Assembly: GCA_028877275.1 (NCBI GenBank)
Contig: JAPPFP010000006.1
Location: forward strand, 372,001 to 436,000
Source: Acidobacteriota bacterium
GTDB taxonomy: Bacteria; Acidobacteriota; Thermoanaerobaculia; Multivoradales; Multivoraceae
Length of the DNA: 64,000 bases
Direction: 5' to 3'
Positions within the stretch are counted from its first letter, which is position 1. Each line of letters begins with the position of its first letter. The position numbers and the translations under genes were made by a program. This document shows, in pieces, positions 16,361-25,796 of this stretch. The notes under the pieces are model-generated. The model did no database searches, was not told the DNA's origin, and was given only the letters and a program-made list of their open reading frames with translations.

Positions 16361-19060
16361 CTAGAAGCTCTGACCCCACGCGTAGTTGAAGCGGACGTAG
16401 TAGTAGGCCCCGTTGAAGCCGAACGGTGAGAACTGGCCGTACCGGTTGCCGACGCCGTCGGCGGCGCCGGGGTTGTCCTCCGGATAGGTGTTCAGCAGGT
16501 TCTGCACGCCGAGGGCGATCGACGTGTTGTTCGGCAGCGGGAAGCCGAGTTCGACGTCGAGCAGGAACTCGCCGCTGTAGTCGGGGTAAATCGGCGCGTT
16601 GTTTCGGCCGAGGAGATTCTGCGCGTCCTCGCTGTCCCACCAGCCGTCGAAGTAGTTCACGCGGGCCATCAGGTTCCAGTTCTCGGCGCCGTGGTTCATC
16701 GCCAGGTTGTAGCGGAACTTCGGCAGACCCTGTTCGATCGTGGCGATGCGGAAGGGGCCGACCGTGTCGGGGTTGTGGTCCGTGACCTCCGTGTCGGTGT
16801 AGTTGAACACGAGGCTGAAGCTCGTGTCGCCGCCGAGCCCCGCCGGGGTCCAGGTGCCGACCACGTCCAGACCCTGCGTCTGCGTGGCGAAGTCATTGAC
16901 GAAGAACCGGAAGTTCTTCAGGTTCCGCGCCTCGACGAAGCCACCGGATAGCAGTTGCTCGATCTCCGCGTCCGTGACGCAGTTCGGTTCCTGGATGAGG
17001 GCGCACTGGCGAAACGTCTCTGACACGGCGAGCCGGTCGTCCACGTCGATGAGGAAGATGTCCGCCGTCAGGGTGAAGTCGCCCTGGTCCACGACCAGAC
17101 CGGCCGAGAAGTTGACCGCCTCCTCCGGCTGGAGGTCCTCGCCGCCTCGCAGAGCAGCCGGCAGGGAGGTCGAAGGCACGGTGCCGCTGTTCGACAGGCC
17201 GCCGGTCTCCGGATCGAAGGCCGTCGTCACGTTGAACGCGTTCTGCTGGCCGGGCGTCGGCGCGCGGAAGCCGGTGCTGGCCGCGGCGCGCAGTGACACC
17301 GCGTCGGACACCTGGCGGCGACCGGACACCTTCGCGTTGATCGTGTTGCCGAAGCCGTCGAAGTCCTCGACCCGCAGCGCGGCGGTGAAGGTTCCCCTGT
17401 CGTCCGGCGAGTCGATCTCGAGGTCGCCGTAGATGGCGACGTTCGCACGGTCCCAGGTACCCGAGTTCTCTGGCCGGTAGCCGTTGAAGCCGTTCGAGCC
17501 GGAGCCGAATCCCTGGGCGGCGTAGGGGCCGATCTCCCAGGACGCGGCGTCCCCGGCGCCGATGCGGAACTGCTCGTTGCGCCACTCAAGGCCCGCGGCG
17601 AGACTCATGTTCTCGCGCACCGGATAGGTGATGTCGAAGTTGACGTTCGTATCCGTCTGCTCGTAGATGCCGGGGTTGAACGACGTCGGCGTGTCGTAGC
17701 CGAGCGAGGCGTTCACCGTGTTGTAGATGAACTGGTCGACCTCGCTGCTGCCGACGTTGACGCTGAGATCCCAGGTCATGCCGCTGTCGAGGTAGCCGCG
17801 GACGCCGGCGACGATCGAGGAATCCGTCAGGTCGCCTCCGAACTGCGGCGTGAAGCCGCCGGGGAAGCGCGAGTAGAGGGTGAAGCAGTTCGGATCCGCC
17901 TCGATGGCCGCGAGGGCCGCCGGGTCGGGGGCCGTGCCGCCATCGCCGGCCGACACGACCGAGAGCGCGGGACAGCCGCCGGCGCCGGCGACGCCGGTGC
18001 TGGCCCAGAGCCGGTCGCCGACCAGGATGGAACCGCCGCTGTCGTTGCTGAACACGCCGGAGCGCGTGTGCGGGTTGCGGAAGTAGAAGCCGCCCGTGGT
18101 CGTCCGCGTGGCGTAGTTCGCGTGGCCGTAGAACTGGGCGCCGTTGTTGAAGAGCGTGCCGAAGTTGGCGAACACCTTGATGTCGTCCTCGAGCAGAGGT
18201 GAGCCCCAGACCTGCGCCGGGTCTCTCACCATGCTGTTACCTCCGCGGATGACGGACAGCGCGTCGTTTCGCTGGACGCTACGGCTGGTCGGGTCGGCGG
18301 CTCCGTACTCCATGCTCAGGTTGAAGAAGCCGTTATCGCCCATCGGCATGCCGAAGTTCGCGGCGACTGCGTAGGAGTTACCCTTGTCGCCGGCGAAGGT
18401 GTACTGGCCGCCGAAGCCGGAGCTGGATCCAGGGTTCGAGTCCTGGAACTGGCCGGTGCGGATCTCCACGCTGCCGCCGGAACTCGCATCCTTGAGCTGG
18501 AAGTTGAGCACTCCGGCGATCGCGTCCGAGCCGTACTGGGCCGAGGCACCGTCGCGCAGGACCTCGACCTGCCGCAGCGCGATGGCCGGGATGACGGAAA
18601 TGTCCGGCCCCTGGGAGCCGTCGGAGATGCCGTTGCCGAGCCAGGCGATGACGGCGGCGCGGTGGCGGCGCTTGCCGTTGACGAGGACCAGCGTGTGGTC
18701 CGGCGCCAGACCGCGGAGGTTGGCCGGCCGAATCAGGGTCGCGGCGTCGCTGATCGGCTGGGTGCCGACGTTGTAGGACGGGACGACGGTGCGGATTCGG
18801 TTCGTCAGGTCGTTGTTGCCCTGACTGACCAGCTCGGTTTCGGGAATGACGTCGACCGGGACGGGCGATGCGGTGACTGTGCGTCCCTCCGTCCGGGTGC
18901 CTACGACCACGATCGTCTCTTCGAACTCCTGCGGTTCTTCGGCCTCGGACTCGTCTTGGTTGTCCCCCTCCTGTGCCAGAACTGGTGCGGCCAGACAGAG
19001 AGCCAGGAACAGGACCAGCAGGTACGACAGGCGGAGGGGCTCGACTTCAGGTTTCGTCAT
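16361..19060 (-). CDS. TonB-dependent outer-membrane receptor
   Basis: An 899-residue outer-membrane transporter. The ATG at 19060 is chosen because AAAGGAGC lies just upstream; it is followed by a signal peptide ending around VLAQE. An acidic spacer leads to the TonB-box-like EETIVVVGTRT and a plug domain (PVPVDVIPETEL, ANLRGLAPDHTLVLVNGKRRHRA, LRQVEVLRDGASAQYGSDAIAGVLNF), then a 22-strand-type barrel ending in the aromatic C-terminal signature NYAWGQSF. Two loops carry Cys pairs. The ligand cannot be inferred; no partner transporter adjoins it. It faces away from the next gene, and a TAGTCT element lies 41 bases upstream of the start. Confidence 0.93.
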   Translation of the reverse strand: MTKPEVEPLRLSYLLVLFLALCLAAPVLAQEGDNQDESEAEEPQEFEETIVVVGTRTEGRTVTASPVPVDVIPETELVSQGNNDLTNRIRTVVPSYNVGTQPISDAATLIRPANLRGLAPDHTLVLVNGKRRHRAAVIAWLGNGISDGSQGPDISVIPAIALRQVEVLRDGASAQYGSDAIAGVLNFQLKDASSGGSVEIRTGQFQDSNPGSSSGFGGQYTFAGDKGNSYAVAANFGMPMGDNGFFNLSMEYGAADPTSRSVQRNDALSVIRGGNSMVRDPAQVWGSPLLEDDIKVFANFGTLFNNGAQFYGHANYATRTTTGGFYFRNPHTRSGVFSNDSGGSILVGDRLWASTGVAGAGGCPALSVVSAGDGGTAPDPAALAAIEADPNCFTLYSRFPGGFTPQFGGDLTDSSIVAGVRGYLDSGMTWDLSVNVGSSEVDQFIYNTVNASLGYDTPTSFNPGIYEQTDTNVNFDITYPVRENMSLAAGLEWRNEQFRIGAGDAASWEIGPYAAQGFGSGSNGFNGYRPENSGTWDRANVAIYGDLEIDSPDDRGTFTAALRVEDFDGFGNTINAKVSGRRQVSDAVSLRAAASTGFRAPTPGQQNAFNVTTAFDPETGGLSNSGTVPSTSLPAALRGGEDLQPEEAVNFSAGLVVDQGDFTLTADIFLIDVDDRLAVSETFRQCALIQEPNCVTDAEIEQLLSGGFVEARNLKNFRFFVNDFATQTQGLDVVGTWTPAGLGGDTSFSLVFNYTDTEVTDHNPDTVGPFRIATIEQGLPKFRYNLAMNHGAENWNLMARVNYFDGWWDSEDAQNLLGRNNAPIYPDYSGEFLLDVELGFPLPNNTSIALGVQNLLNTYPEDNPGAADGVGNRYGQFSPFGFNGAYYYVRFNYAWGQSF

Positions 19061-19101
19061 CGGAAGTGCTCCTTTGTTCGATTGCACGTCGACCGCGTCG
19101 A

Positions 19102-19107
19102 AGACTA
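19102..19107 (-). promoter_or_regulatory. Possible -10 element TAGTCT before the TonB receptor
   Basis: On the minus strand TAGTCT lies 41 bases upstream of the ATG at 19060, within the 158-base divergent intergenic region. The distance fits a leader containing the AAAGGAGC ribosome site. No clear -35 hexamer is visible. Confidence 0.3.
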
Positions 19108-19218
19108 CACCACATCTGGCGGCCGGAACGAGTCAGAACCTCGTTAGCGGTTGTCAGATTCCCTTTACCTCGTGTAGTTAGCGCCCATTCCAGGACCGGC
19201 TGCTAGCGTCCTGGCCGG

Positions 19219-20949
19219 ATGGGGGGAGTCTCGGGTAGCGGGCAAACGTGGCGATGCGTCGCAGCGCCGACCTGGCAGCGGGTCGTGCTCTGGGTGCTCC
19301 TGCTGGCGCTGGCGACTGGAGCGGCGCTCTTCGATCCGTCGGACTGGCCCTACACGGTGGGGGACGAGGGCGTCTACGCGATGCAGGCCCAGAGCCTGGC
19401 TTTCGACCTCGACCGGCGCTACGAAGAAGCCGACTTCCGGCGCTACCAGCGGTTGACGGGCAAGGTGCCCGACCCGCTGATCCTCCAGAGCGTCGACGAC
19501 GGGGCAACGCTCGTCTACGCCAAGCCGGCCTTCTACTCGCTCTACCTCGCTCCCTTCGTCCGACTCGCGCCGCAGCGCGGGCCGATCCTGGCGAACCTGC
19601 TGCTGGTTGTTCTGGCCGCGCTGCTGCTCGACTGCCTCCTGGCCACCCGGATCGGCGCCGACGGCCCGCTGGTGGCGGCGTTCCTGCTCTTCTTCTCGGT
19701 CGCTTTCGGCCATGTGTTCTGGATCCACGCGGATCTCCTCTACCTGGTCGTCACGGCGTGCGGGCTCTGCTGCCTGGATCCCTGGCTCGAGGGCAGGCAA
19801 CTCTCTCCGGCGCGGCTGGCGTCCGGGGGCGCGCTCCTGGCGGTTGCCGGAGCCGGTCGGCCGTTCTACCTGGCGGTGCTGGCGGCGGTCCTGCTGGCGA
19901 CGTTGCCGACGTTGCGCAAGGAATGGGGCCGCCGGGCGGCCGCGCTCGCCGTGGGGGGCGCGATCCTGCTGCTGGCCGGTTCGGCGTGGTTTCACCGCGC
20001 AAGCGGCGGCGCGTGGAGTCCCTACGTGAGCGAACGGCAGGGATTCAGCAGCGCCACGGGCTATCCGGACGTCGATTTCGAGCGGCAGCAATGGCCCGAG
20101 CTGCTCTCCGTTCGCGGCGACGCGTCCTGGGCCCGCGAGGGCTTCCTGCTGCCGGACCTCGACGCGGTACTGCTCGGACACAACCTCGTCTACGGGTTGA
20201 TCGGTCGGAGCATCGGCATCGTCCCCTACTTCCTGCCGCTGCTCCTTGCCTGCGCCTGCCTGCGGCGCGGGTCACGACGGCGGTGGCTGCTTCTCGGCAT
20301 CGCCATTGGCTTCCTGGCCTTCGTGATCAAGAACCCGTACAACTTCTATGGCGGAGCGGGAGCGATCGCCAACCGGTGGTTCCTGCCTCTGTACGCGGCC
20401 TGCTGGTTCCTGATCGAGCGGCCGCCCTCGAGGCGTTGGCTCGCGGCGATGTCCGTGGTGGCGGCGCTGTTCGTCCTGCCCTTGTGGCGGACGGCGGCCT
20501 CCTTTCCGCTGGAGATCGATCCCGAGCACGGCGCCCGCCGGTTGCGCTACGTGTCGGCGGCGGCGAAGGGCCTCCTGCCACTCGAGACGTCCCAGATTCA
20601 CCTCGGATCGGCGCCGGCGGACATCCAGCATGGCGACCTGCGCGTCCGGCTGATTGGCGACGGCGTCTGGCCGCAGGGTCCGGACGGGATCCGCTACCGG
20701 CCGTCCGCTGACGGCGAGCTCCTGGTCGGCTCGCCGGTGCGGCTTGCCCGTCTGACCGTCAGCCTGGCGCCTCTGGGCGAGGATACGGGTAGGCCAACGA
20801 TGCGCCATGTCCTCGAGCGGCCGACCCGGATCGCCCGGCACCGCTACTGGTACGGCGGGATTCCGCTGAACTACTACCGACTGCGTCTGCCCGAGATGTC
20901 GGGAGGAGACCGGGAGGTCACCCTGACACCGGAGTTCGACTGGCGGTGA
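19219..20949 (+). CDS. Polytopic membrane protein, GT-C glycosyltransferase-like
   Basis: A 576-residue inner-membrane protein with about ten hydrophobic segments and a soluble C-terminal tail of about 130 residues. The first extracytoplasmic loop carries an acidic motif, YTVGDEGVYAMQAQSLAFDLD, in the position where GT-C/PMT-like glycosyltransferases keep their catalytic Asp or Glu. A later loop reads NPYNFYGGAGAIANRWFLP. The tail is predicted beta-rich. It resembles the larger protein at 61017-63092, which has DGDEPWFLLTTHSIAYDFDLD in the same place. Probable lipid-linked sugar transferase acting at the periplasmic face; acceptor unknown. Confidence 0.65.
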   Translation: MGGVSGSGQTWRCVAAPTWQRVVLWVLLLALATGAALFDPSDWPYTVGDEGVYAMQAQSLAFDLDRRYEEADFRRYQRLTGKVPDPLILQSVDDGATLVYAKPAFYSLYLAPFVRLAPQRGPILANLLLVVLAALLLDCLLATRIGADGPLVAAFLLFFSVAFGHVFWIHADLLYLVVTACGLCCLDPWLEGRQLSPARLASGGALLAVAGAGRPFYLAVLAAVLLATLPTLRKEWGRRAAALAVGGAILLLAGSAWFHRASGGAWSPYVSERQGFSSATGYPDVDFERQQWPELLSVRGDASWAREGFLLPDLDAVLLGHNLVYGLIGRSIGIVPYFLPLLLACACLRRGSRRRWLLLGIAIGFLAFVIKNPYNFYGGAGAIANRWFLPLYAACWFLIERPPSRRWLAAMSVVAALFVLPLWRTAASFPLEIDPEHGARRLRYVSAAAKGLLPLETSQIHLGSAPADIQHGDLRVRLIGDGVWPQGPDGIRYRPSADGELLVGSPVRLARLTVSLAPLGEDTGRPTMRHVLERPTRIARHRYWYGGIPLNYYRLRLPEMSGGDREVTLTPEFDWR

Positions 20950-20976
20950 ACAAGGGTTCTCGCCCGCGGGTGTTGG

Positions 20977-20982
20977 TAGTCT
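20977..20982 (+). promoter_or_regulatory. Possible -10 element TAGTCT giving a leaderless transcript
   Basis: GGTAGTCT ends six bases before the GTG start codon of the pentaheme cytochrome at 20989, so transcription would begin at or next to the start codon. No -35 hexamer or ribosome site is seen. Confidence 0.35.
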
Positions 20983-20988
20983 GACGTC

Positions 20989-21792
20989 GTGAACCGGGCT
21001 GCATGGAACGGAATCAGAGGGGTCACACGGTGGACGGTTCCGGTGCTGGCCGTCGCCGCTCTGGCCGCCACCGCCTCCGCGCAGGATCCCTGCATCGACT
21101 GCCACGCCGCGCAGGAGCTCGACGAGGTGGCGCAGGTGCACCTGCGGCAGTTCCGCGACTCGGCTCACGCCTCGGCCGGCGTTTCCTGCGCGGACTGCCA
21201 TGGCGGCAACACGTCGACGTTCGTTGAACTGCGGGCGCACAAGGGGGTGCTCAACAGCGCCCACCGCGACAGCCCGACGAACCACTGGAACCTGCCACGG
21301 ACCTGCGGCCGCTGCCACGACGCCGAGTACGGGGCGCTACAGCAGAGCGCCCACTACGCGCTGCTCGAGCGCCAGGTCCGTGCCGCTCCTACCTGCACGA
21401 CCTGCCACGGCAGCCTGGCGGCTCAGTCGCTGGGCGTCGAAGGCGGCCTGCAGGCGCAGTGCAATCGCTGTCACGGCCCGGACGCCGATCACGAAGAGGT
21501 CGGCATTCCCGGTGAAGCAGGCCAGGAAGCGCTGGCGCGCGGCGGCCGCAACCTGGCGCGGCTTCGGACTCTGGGCCAGCAGCGGGCCGAGGTGAGTCGT
21601 GCCGTTCTGCGGCTCAGGGACCCCTCGAAGCGCCATGAAGCGGCCGATGCGCTGTTCGCGATCAACGGCTCGTGGGACGAGGCGATCGAGGCCGGACACG
21701 CTTTCCACTGGTCGGACTGGGAGAGCGCGCTCGACGCGATGGCGAGCGCCGTCGCCGAGCTCAGGTCGGCGCTGGCGTCCGGCGACCGCTGA
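20989..21792 (+). CDS. Pentaheme c-type cytochrome, periplasmic
   Basis: A 267-residue exported protein with five CXXCH motifs: CIDCH (35-39), CADCH, CGRCH, CTTCH and CNRCH, all in the first 170 residues. The signal peptide ends near ATASAQ. Additional His residues (HASAG, HKGVLNSAHRDS, SAHYALL) could be distal heme ligands. The last 90 residues are helical without hemes and resemble the C-terminal helices of nitrite-reductase-like multiheme cytochromes, but there is no catalytic CXXCK. It probably shuttles electrons in the periplasm. No reductase or quinol dehydrogenase adjoins it. The GTG start fits a leaderless message. Confidence 0.85.
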   Translation: MNRAAWNGIRGVTRWTVPVLAVAALAATASAQDPCIDCHAAQELDEVAQVHLRQFRDSAHASAGVSCADCHGGNTSTFVELRAHKGVLNSAHRDSPTNHWNLPRTCGRCHDAEYGALQQSAHYALLERQVRAAPTCTTCHGSLAAQSLGVEGGLQAQCNRCHGPDADHEEVGIPGEAGQEALARGGRNLARLRTLGQQRAEVSRAVLRLRDPSKRHEAADALFAINGSWDEAIEAGHAFHWSDWESALDAMASAVAELRSALASGDR

Positions 21793-21839
21793 TCGGTCTC
21801 GTCAGACGGCTGGGGGGCAGTCCTTGCGTCTCGGCCGGT

Positions 21840-23381
21840 TCAGGTTTCGGACTGGCGGTCCACTTCCCGCAGCGAGCGCATCAGTGACACCGCCATGAGC
21901 GCTCCGACGACGAGGAGAGGCAGCGAGACGACCAGCGTGGCCGACTGGATGACCCGCAACTGGTCGTTGCCGCCCTCCTGGCCGATGAACATCAGCGTGA
22001 CTGGCAGAATGCCGACCGCAACAGCCCAGAACAGGCGGTGCCAGCGGGCCGGATGCGTTCCTTCGGGCAGGTTACGGGTGGCCGACGCCGCCAGGCAGTA
22101 GGACGCGGAGTCGTAGGTCGTGGCAATGAAGACGATCGCCACGAGCGCGAAGACGGTGAGGACGAGGGTCCCGAGCGGCAGGAAGCCGATGCTCTGGGCG
22201 ATCGCGGTCTCGCTGCCGGCCTGAGCGGCGATGTCGCGCACGGGAAGCGCTCCCGAAAGGTCCAGGTGCATGCTGTAGTTGCCGAGCACGGCGTAGAACA
22301 GGGCGCAGCCGAGCGTGCCCAGAACCAGCATGCCGAGGATCAGTTGCCGCACCGTCCGGCCGCGGGAGATGCGGGTCACGAACAGGCCCATGAAGGGTCC
22401 GTAGGCAATCCACCAGGCCCAGTAGAAGACGGTCATGTCCTCGATGAAGCCGGTGCGCGCTACCGGGTCCGTCCAGGTGTTCAGCCGGATGAAGTTCTCG
22501 AGCATCAAACCGATGGAGTTGGTGCCGCTGCGAAGAAGGAAGTTCGTCGGACCGACGATCAGGATGAAAGCGAGCAGGACGATCGCGGCGAGGATCGAGC
22601 CGTCGGAGAGCGGCTTGATGCCCCGTTCGAGTCCGAGGTAGACGCTGGCTGCGAACAGGGTGACGCAGACGAGCAGGATCGTCACCTGTAGACCGAAGGT
22701 CTGTTCGATGCCCAGGACTTCGCTGATGCAGGCCGCCACCATCGGCGTTCCCAGACCGAGTGAGGTGCCGGTGCCGCCGACCAGGGCCAGGATGAACAGG
22801 ACGTCGACGACCCGTGCAGGGGGGCGGTCGTAGCCGTCGCGGCCGATCAGGGCGTGCAGGCCCGTGCTCAGGCGGAGTACAGGCGCGTGCTGCCGGTAGT
22901 AGGGAATCGCGATCGCAACGGCCGGAAAGCAGTACAGCGCCCAGGCCGAGATACCCCAGTGGAAGATGCCGTAGGTCGCCGCCCACTCGACCGCCTCGGT
23001 GGAGTTCGGGGCGAGTTCGAAGGGCGGTTTGTCGAGGTAGGTCACCCATTCGATCGTCGACCAGTAGAGGAGTCCGGCCCCGATGCCGGCGCAGAAGAGC
23101 ATCGCCATCCAACTGAAGATGTTGAAGTCCGGCCGGCTGTCTTCGTGGCCGAGCCTCCGCTTGCCGTGGTGGCTGAAGGCGAGCCAGACCAGGAACACGG
23201 TGACCGCCAGCGTCGCCCACTGGTAGATGAGGCCGAAGCGCTCCGTCAGGGACTCGTAGGCCTGGACCACGAGGGCGCCGCCGGCCTGGGGCGCCAGCGC
23301 GAGCGGAGCGCAGACCAGCACGATCAGCGCGACGCTGACGCCGAAGGCGGTCCGGTCGATGCGGGGCGGACGAGAAGTCAC
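21840..23381 (-). CDS. BCCT-family betaine/choline/carnitine transporter
   Basis: A 513-residue, 12-helix inner-membrane symporter of the BCCT family, which takes up compatible solutes such as glycine betaine. Family hallmarks are GIGAGLLYWSTIEW, FHWGISAWALYCFPAVAIAIPYY, GLGTPMVAACISE, and FYWAWWIAYGPFMGLFVTRISRGRTVR with its Trp cluster. GTG start at 23381 falls four bases after the lysK stop, so it is probably the last gene of the lys unit, which is unusual. Substrate within the family is uncertain. Confidence 0.92.
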   Translation of the reverse strand: MTSRPPRIDRTAFGVSVALIVLVCAPLALAPQAGGALVVQAYESLTERFGLIYQWATLAVTVFLVWLAFSHHGKRRLGHEDSRPDFNIFSWMAMLFCAGIGAGLLYWSTIEWVTYLDKPPFELAPNSTEAVEWAATYGIFHWGISAWALYCFPAVAIAIPYYRQHAPVLRLSTGLHALIGRDGYDRPPARVVDVLFILALVGGTGTSLGLGTPMVAACISEVLGIEQTFGLQVTILLVCVTLFAASVYLGLERGIKPLSDGSILAAIVLLAFILIVGPTNFLLRSGTNSIGLMLENFIRLNTWTDPVARTGFIEDMTVFYWAWWIAYGPFMGLFVTRISRGRTVRQLILGMLVLGTLGCALFYAVLGNYSMHLDLSGALPVRDIAAQAGSETAIAQSIGFLPLGTLVLTVFALVAIVFIATTYDSASYCLAASATRNLPEGTHPARWHRLFWAVAVGILPVTLMFIGQEGGNDQLRVIQSATLVVSLPLLVVGALMAVSLMRSLREVDRQSET

Positions 23382-23385
23382 GCGG

Positions 23386-24630
23386 TCAGCCGGTGACCGG
23401 CAAGGCCGCGGCGAGGTTCCTCAACGCAAGTTCCACGGTGTCGACCGCCAGCAGGTACTCGTTCAGATCCAGGTGCTCGTTCGGGGTGTGATCGAGTGTA
23501 CTGTCCCCCGGTCCGTAGGCAAGGATGGGACAGCGCCAGACGGGCCAAACGATGTTCATGTCGCAGGTGCCGGTCTTGACGACGAACTTGGGCGCGACCT
23601 CCGGGCCGCCGACGGCGCGGATGGCGGCGAGGAACGCGCGGACCAGTGGCGAGTGCCGGTCGGCCCGGACCCCGACCTCATAGCCGCGCAGGCTCAGTTC
23701 CAGGCCGGCGTGGCCCTGCTCGCAGCGGATCGTGCCGGTCGCGCGCTCCGGGTCGAGGTCGGAGAACAGCGGCCCGCGAATGTCCGCCGCGGCATCGCCG
23801 AACCACTCCGTCAGTTCGTCGACCAGGGCGCCCACATCGAAGTCGACCGGGAGCCTCAGACCGTAGTCGGCGCGAACGGTGTCGTAGAGGCCGTCGCTGG
23901 TGGTGCCGATCGAGCGCAGGCTGGGCAGCACCCGCTCGAAGGGTGTTCGGCCTCCGTGGCGCTCGGCCACCTGCTCCAGACGCCGCCAGAGGTCGAACGC
24001 CGTGATGCCGACGCCGACCTCCGGGCCGGCGGTGTGGCTGCTCGGTCGCCGGGCCAGCAGGTCGATCAGCAGGCGTCCCTTGTAGCCGAGCGTCACCCGG
24101 TGCCAGTGGCTGGGCTCGCCGATGATGCAGAAGTCGGGCGCCGGCTCGTCGCGGCCGTTCAGCCGCTTCAGCAGGAAGTGGGCGCCGCGGGAACTCGCCG
24201 CCTCCTCTTCGGTCGCGCCGGCCACGATCACCCGCAGGTCGTGGGCGCGTGCCCAGTCTCCACCGAGTCGGGCAGCCGCCGCCACGAAACTGGCGAGTGG
24301 CCCCTTCGCATCGACCGAACCCCGGCCATGCAGGATGCCGTGAGGCGATCCGTCGTCTTCGATCCGGACCGGAATGTTTCCCGGCACCGTGTCGATGTGC
24401 CCGAGCAGGACGACCAGGCGGGCGGCGGCGGGGTCGCCCAGTTCGCCGACGGCGTTCAGCGCGCCGTCGACATGGCAGCGTTCGAGGCCCCGCGCGGCCA
24501 TCTCGTCGGCCAGCCAGCCGCTGGCCGCCGCTTCGTGCCGGGATAGCGACGGCACCGCAACCAGTCCTCGCACGAGCTCGATCTCGGCGAGGCGCCGTTC
24601 GGCGTTCACGGTCCCGACGTCCACGCTCAT
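23386..24630 (-). CDS. lysK: LysK, [LysW]-lysine/ornithine carboxypeptidase
   Basis: A 414-residue M20-family metallopeptidase that releases the finished amino acid from the C-terminal Glu of the LysW carrier. Zinc ligand motifs are LLGHIDTVPG, GRGSVDAKGPLASF, the catalytic pair in AGATEEEAASSRG, and the final His in DHTPNEHLDLNEY. The M20 lid domain lies in the middle. The ATG at 24630 overlaps the lysJ stop by four bases, indicating coupling. Long in-frame extension upstream of this start is only the antisense of lysJ and is not part of the protein. Whether lysine or ornithine is released is open. Confidence 0.9.
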   Translation of the reverse strand: MSVDVGTVNAERRLAEIELVRGLVAVPSLSRHEAAASGWLADEMAARGLERCHVDGALNAVGELGDPAAARLVVLLGHIDTVPGNIPVRIEDDGSPHGILHGRGSVDAKGPLASFVAAAARLGGDWARAHDLRVIVAGATEEEAASSRGAHFLLKRLNGRDEPAPDFCIIGEPSHWHRVTLGYKGRLLIDLLARRPSSHTAGPEVGVGITAFDLWRRLEQVAERHGGRTPFERVLPSLRSIGTTSDGLYDTVRADYGLRLPVDFDVGALVDELTEWFGDAAADIRGPLFSDLDPERATGTIRCEQGHAGLELSLRGYEVGVRADRHSPLVRAFLAAIRAVGGPEVAPKFVVKTGTCDMNIVWPVWRCPILAYGPGDSTLDHTPNEHLDLNEYLLAVDTVELALRNLAAALPVTG

Positions 24631-25796
24631 TCCGTTCCGAGCACGGCCTGGATCGCCTCGGCGCCGCGTTCGAGTTCCTCGTCCGTGACGATCAGCGGCG
24701 GCAGCAGGCGAATCACGTTCGGGCCCGCGGGCAGGGCCAGGACCCGGTGTTCGGTCGCGAGGCGGGCGATGTGGCGGCCGGCTCGCTCGCGCAGGACGAC
24801 TCCGATCATCAAGCCCCGTCCCCGTACTTCCCGCACCCGCGGATTCGAGGCGAACCGGCTCCTGAGCGACTCGGCGAAACGCGAGCCCGTCGTCGCCGCC
24901 CTTGCCGGCAGATCGAGACGCTCGAGCGTCTCGATCACGGCCAGGCCGACCGCGCAGGCGAGCGGGTTGCCCCCGTACGTCGAGCCGTGGCTGCCGGGGC
25001 GGAGCGCCTCCGCGACCCGGCCGCCGTAGGCGATCGCTCCGAGCGGGAAGCCGCTGCCGATGCCCTTCGCCATCGCTATCGCGTCGGGCACGAGTCCGGG
25101 CGTGTGCTGATGGGCGAACCACGTGCCGCAACGGCCGAAGCCTGTCTGCACTTCGTCGAGGATGAGCAGGGCGCCGTGCCGGTCGCAGGCGCGGCGCGCC
25201 CCCAGCAGGAGATCGTCGCCGAGCACGTTGACGCCGCCTTCGCCCTGCACGGGTTCGAGGACGACCGCGGCCGTCTCTTCGGAGACCGCCTGCTCGATCG
25301 CCTCGGCCTCTGGCTGAACGAAGACGGCATCGTGAAGAAGGCCGTCGTAGGGCTTGCGGGCCGCGGGGTTCCAGGTCGTCGCCAGCGCGCCCAGGGTGCG
25401 GCCGTGAAAGCTGTTCCTGAGCGCTACCGTTCGGCTCCTTCCGGTAACGAGCGTCGCGAACTTGAGCGCGCCCTCGACGGCCTCCGTGCCGCTGTTGCAG
25501 AGGAAGACGCGATCGAGCGCCTCGGGCAGGACGGCGGCCAGCGCCTCGACGTACTCCGCCCGGATGGTGCTCGACACGTTGAGCGGACAGAAAGTGAGCC
25601 GATCGGCCTGGCGTTTGATGGCGTCGACGATCGCCGGGTGGTTGTAGCCCAGGCAGCAGACGCCGTAGCCGGCCGTCAGATCCAGGTAGCGGTCGCCGTT
25701 CTCCGCGATCAGTTCGCAACCCTCGCCGCCAACGATCGGCGGGGTGGGCCGGCGCGGCGCCCAGGTCCCGAGGCGGCGGTCCTCGGCGCCATTCAT
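24627..25796 (-). CDS. lysJ: LysJ, [LysW]-aminoadipate semialdehyde/glutamate semialdehyde transaminase
   Basis: A 389-residue class-III PLP aminotransferase of the ArgD/LysJ type that converts the carrier-bound semialdehyde to the amine. Visible motifs: DLTAGYGVCCLGYNHP, FLCNSGTEAVEGALKFA, FHGRTLGALATTWN, the LILDEVQTGFGR block, and the Schiff-base Lys in AIAMAKGIGSGFPLGA. The start ATG at 25796 shares a base with the lysZ stop (TGATG); a GTG at 25799 is the alternative. Its position between lysZ and lysK assigns it to the LysW pathway in preference to a generic ArgD. Confidence 0.9.
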   Translation of the reverse strand: MNGAEDRRLGTWAPRRPTPPIVGGEGCELIAENGDRYLDLTAGYGVCCLGYNHPAIVDAIKRQADRLTFCPLNVSSTIRAEYVEALAAVLPEALDRVFLCNSGTEAVEGALKFATLVTGRSRTVALRNSFHGRTLGALATTWNPAARKPYDGLLHDAVFVQPEAEAIEQAVSEETAAVVLEPVQGEGGVNVLGDDLLLGARRACDRHGALLILDEVQTGFGRCGTWFAHQHTPGLVPDAIAMAKGIGSGFPLGAIAYGGRVAEALRPGSHGSTYGGNPLACAVGLAVIETLERLDLPARAATTGSRFAESLRSRFASNPRVREVRGRGLMIGVVLRERAGRHIARLATEHRVLALPAGPNVIRLLPPLIVTDEELERGAEAIQAVLGTE

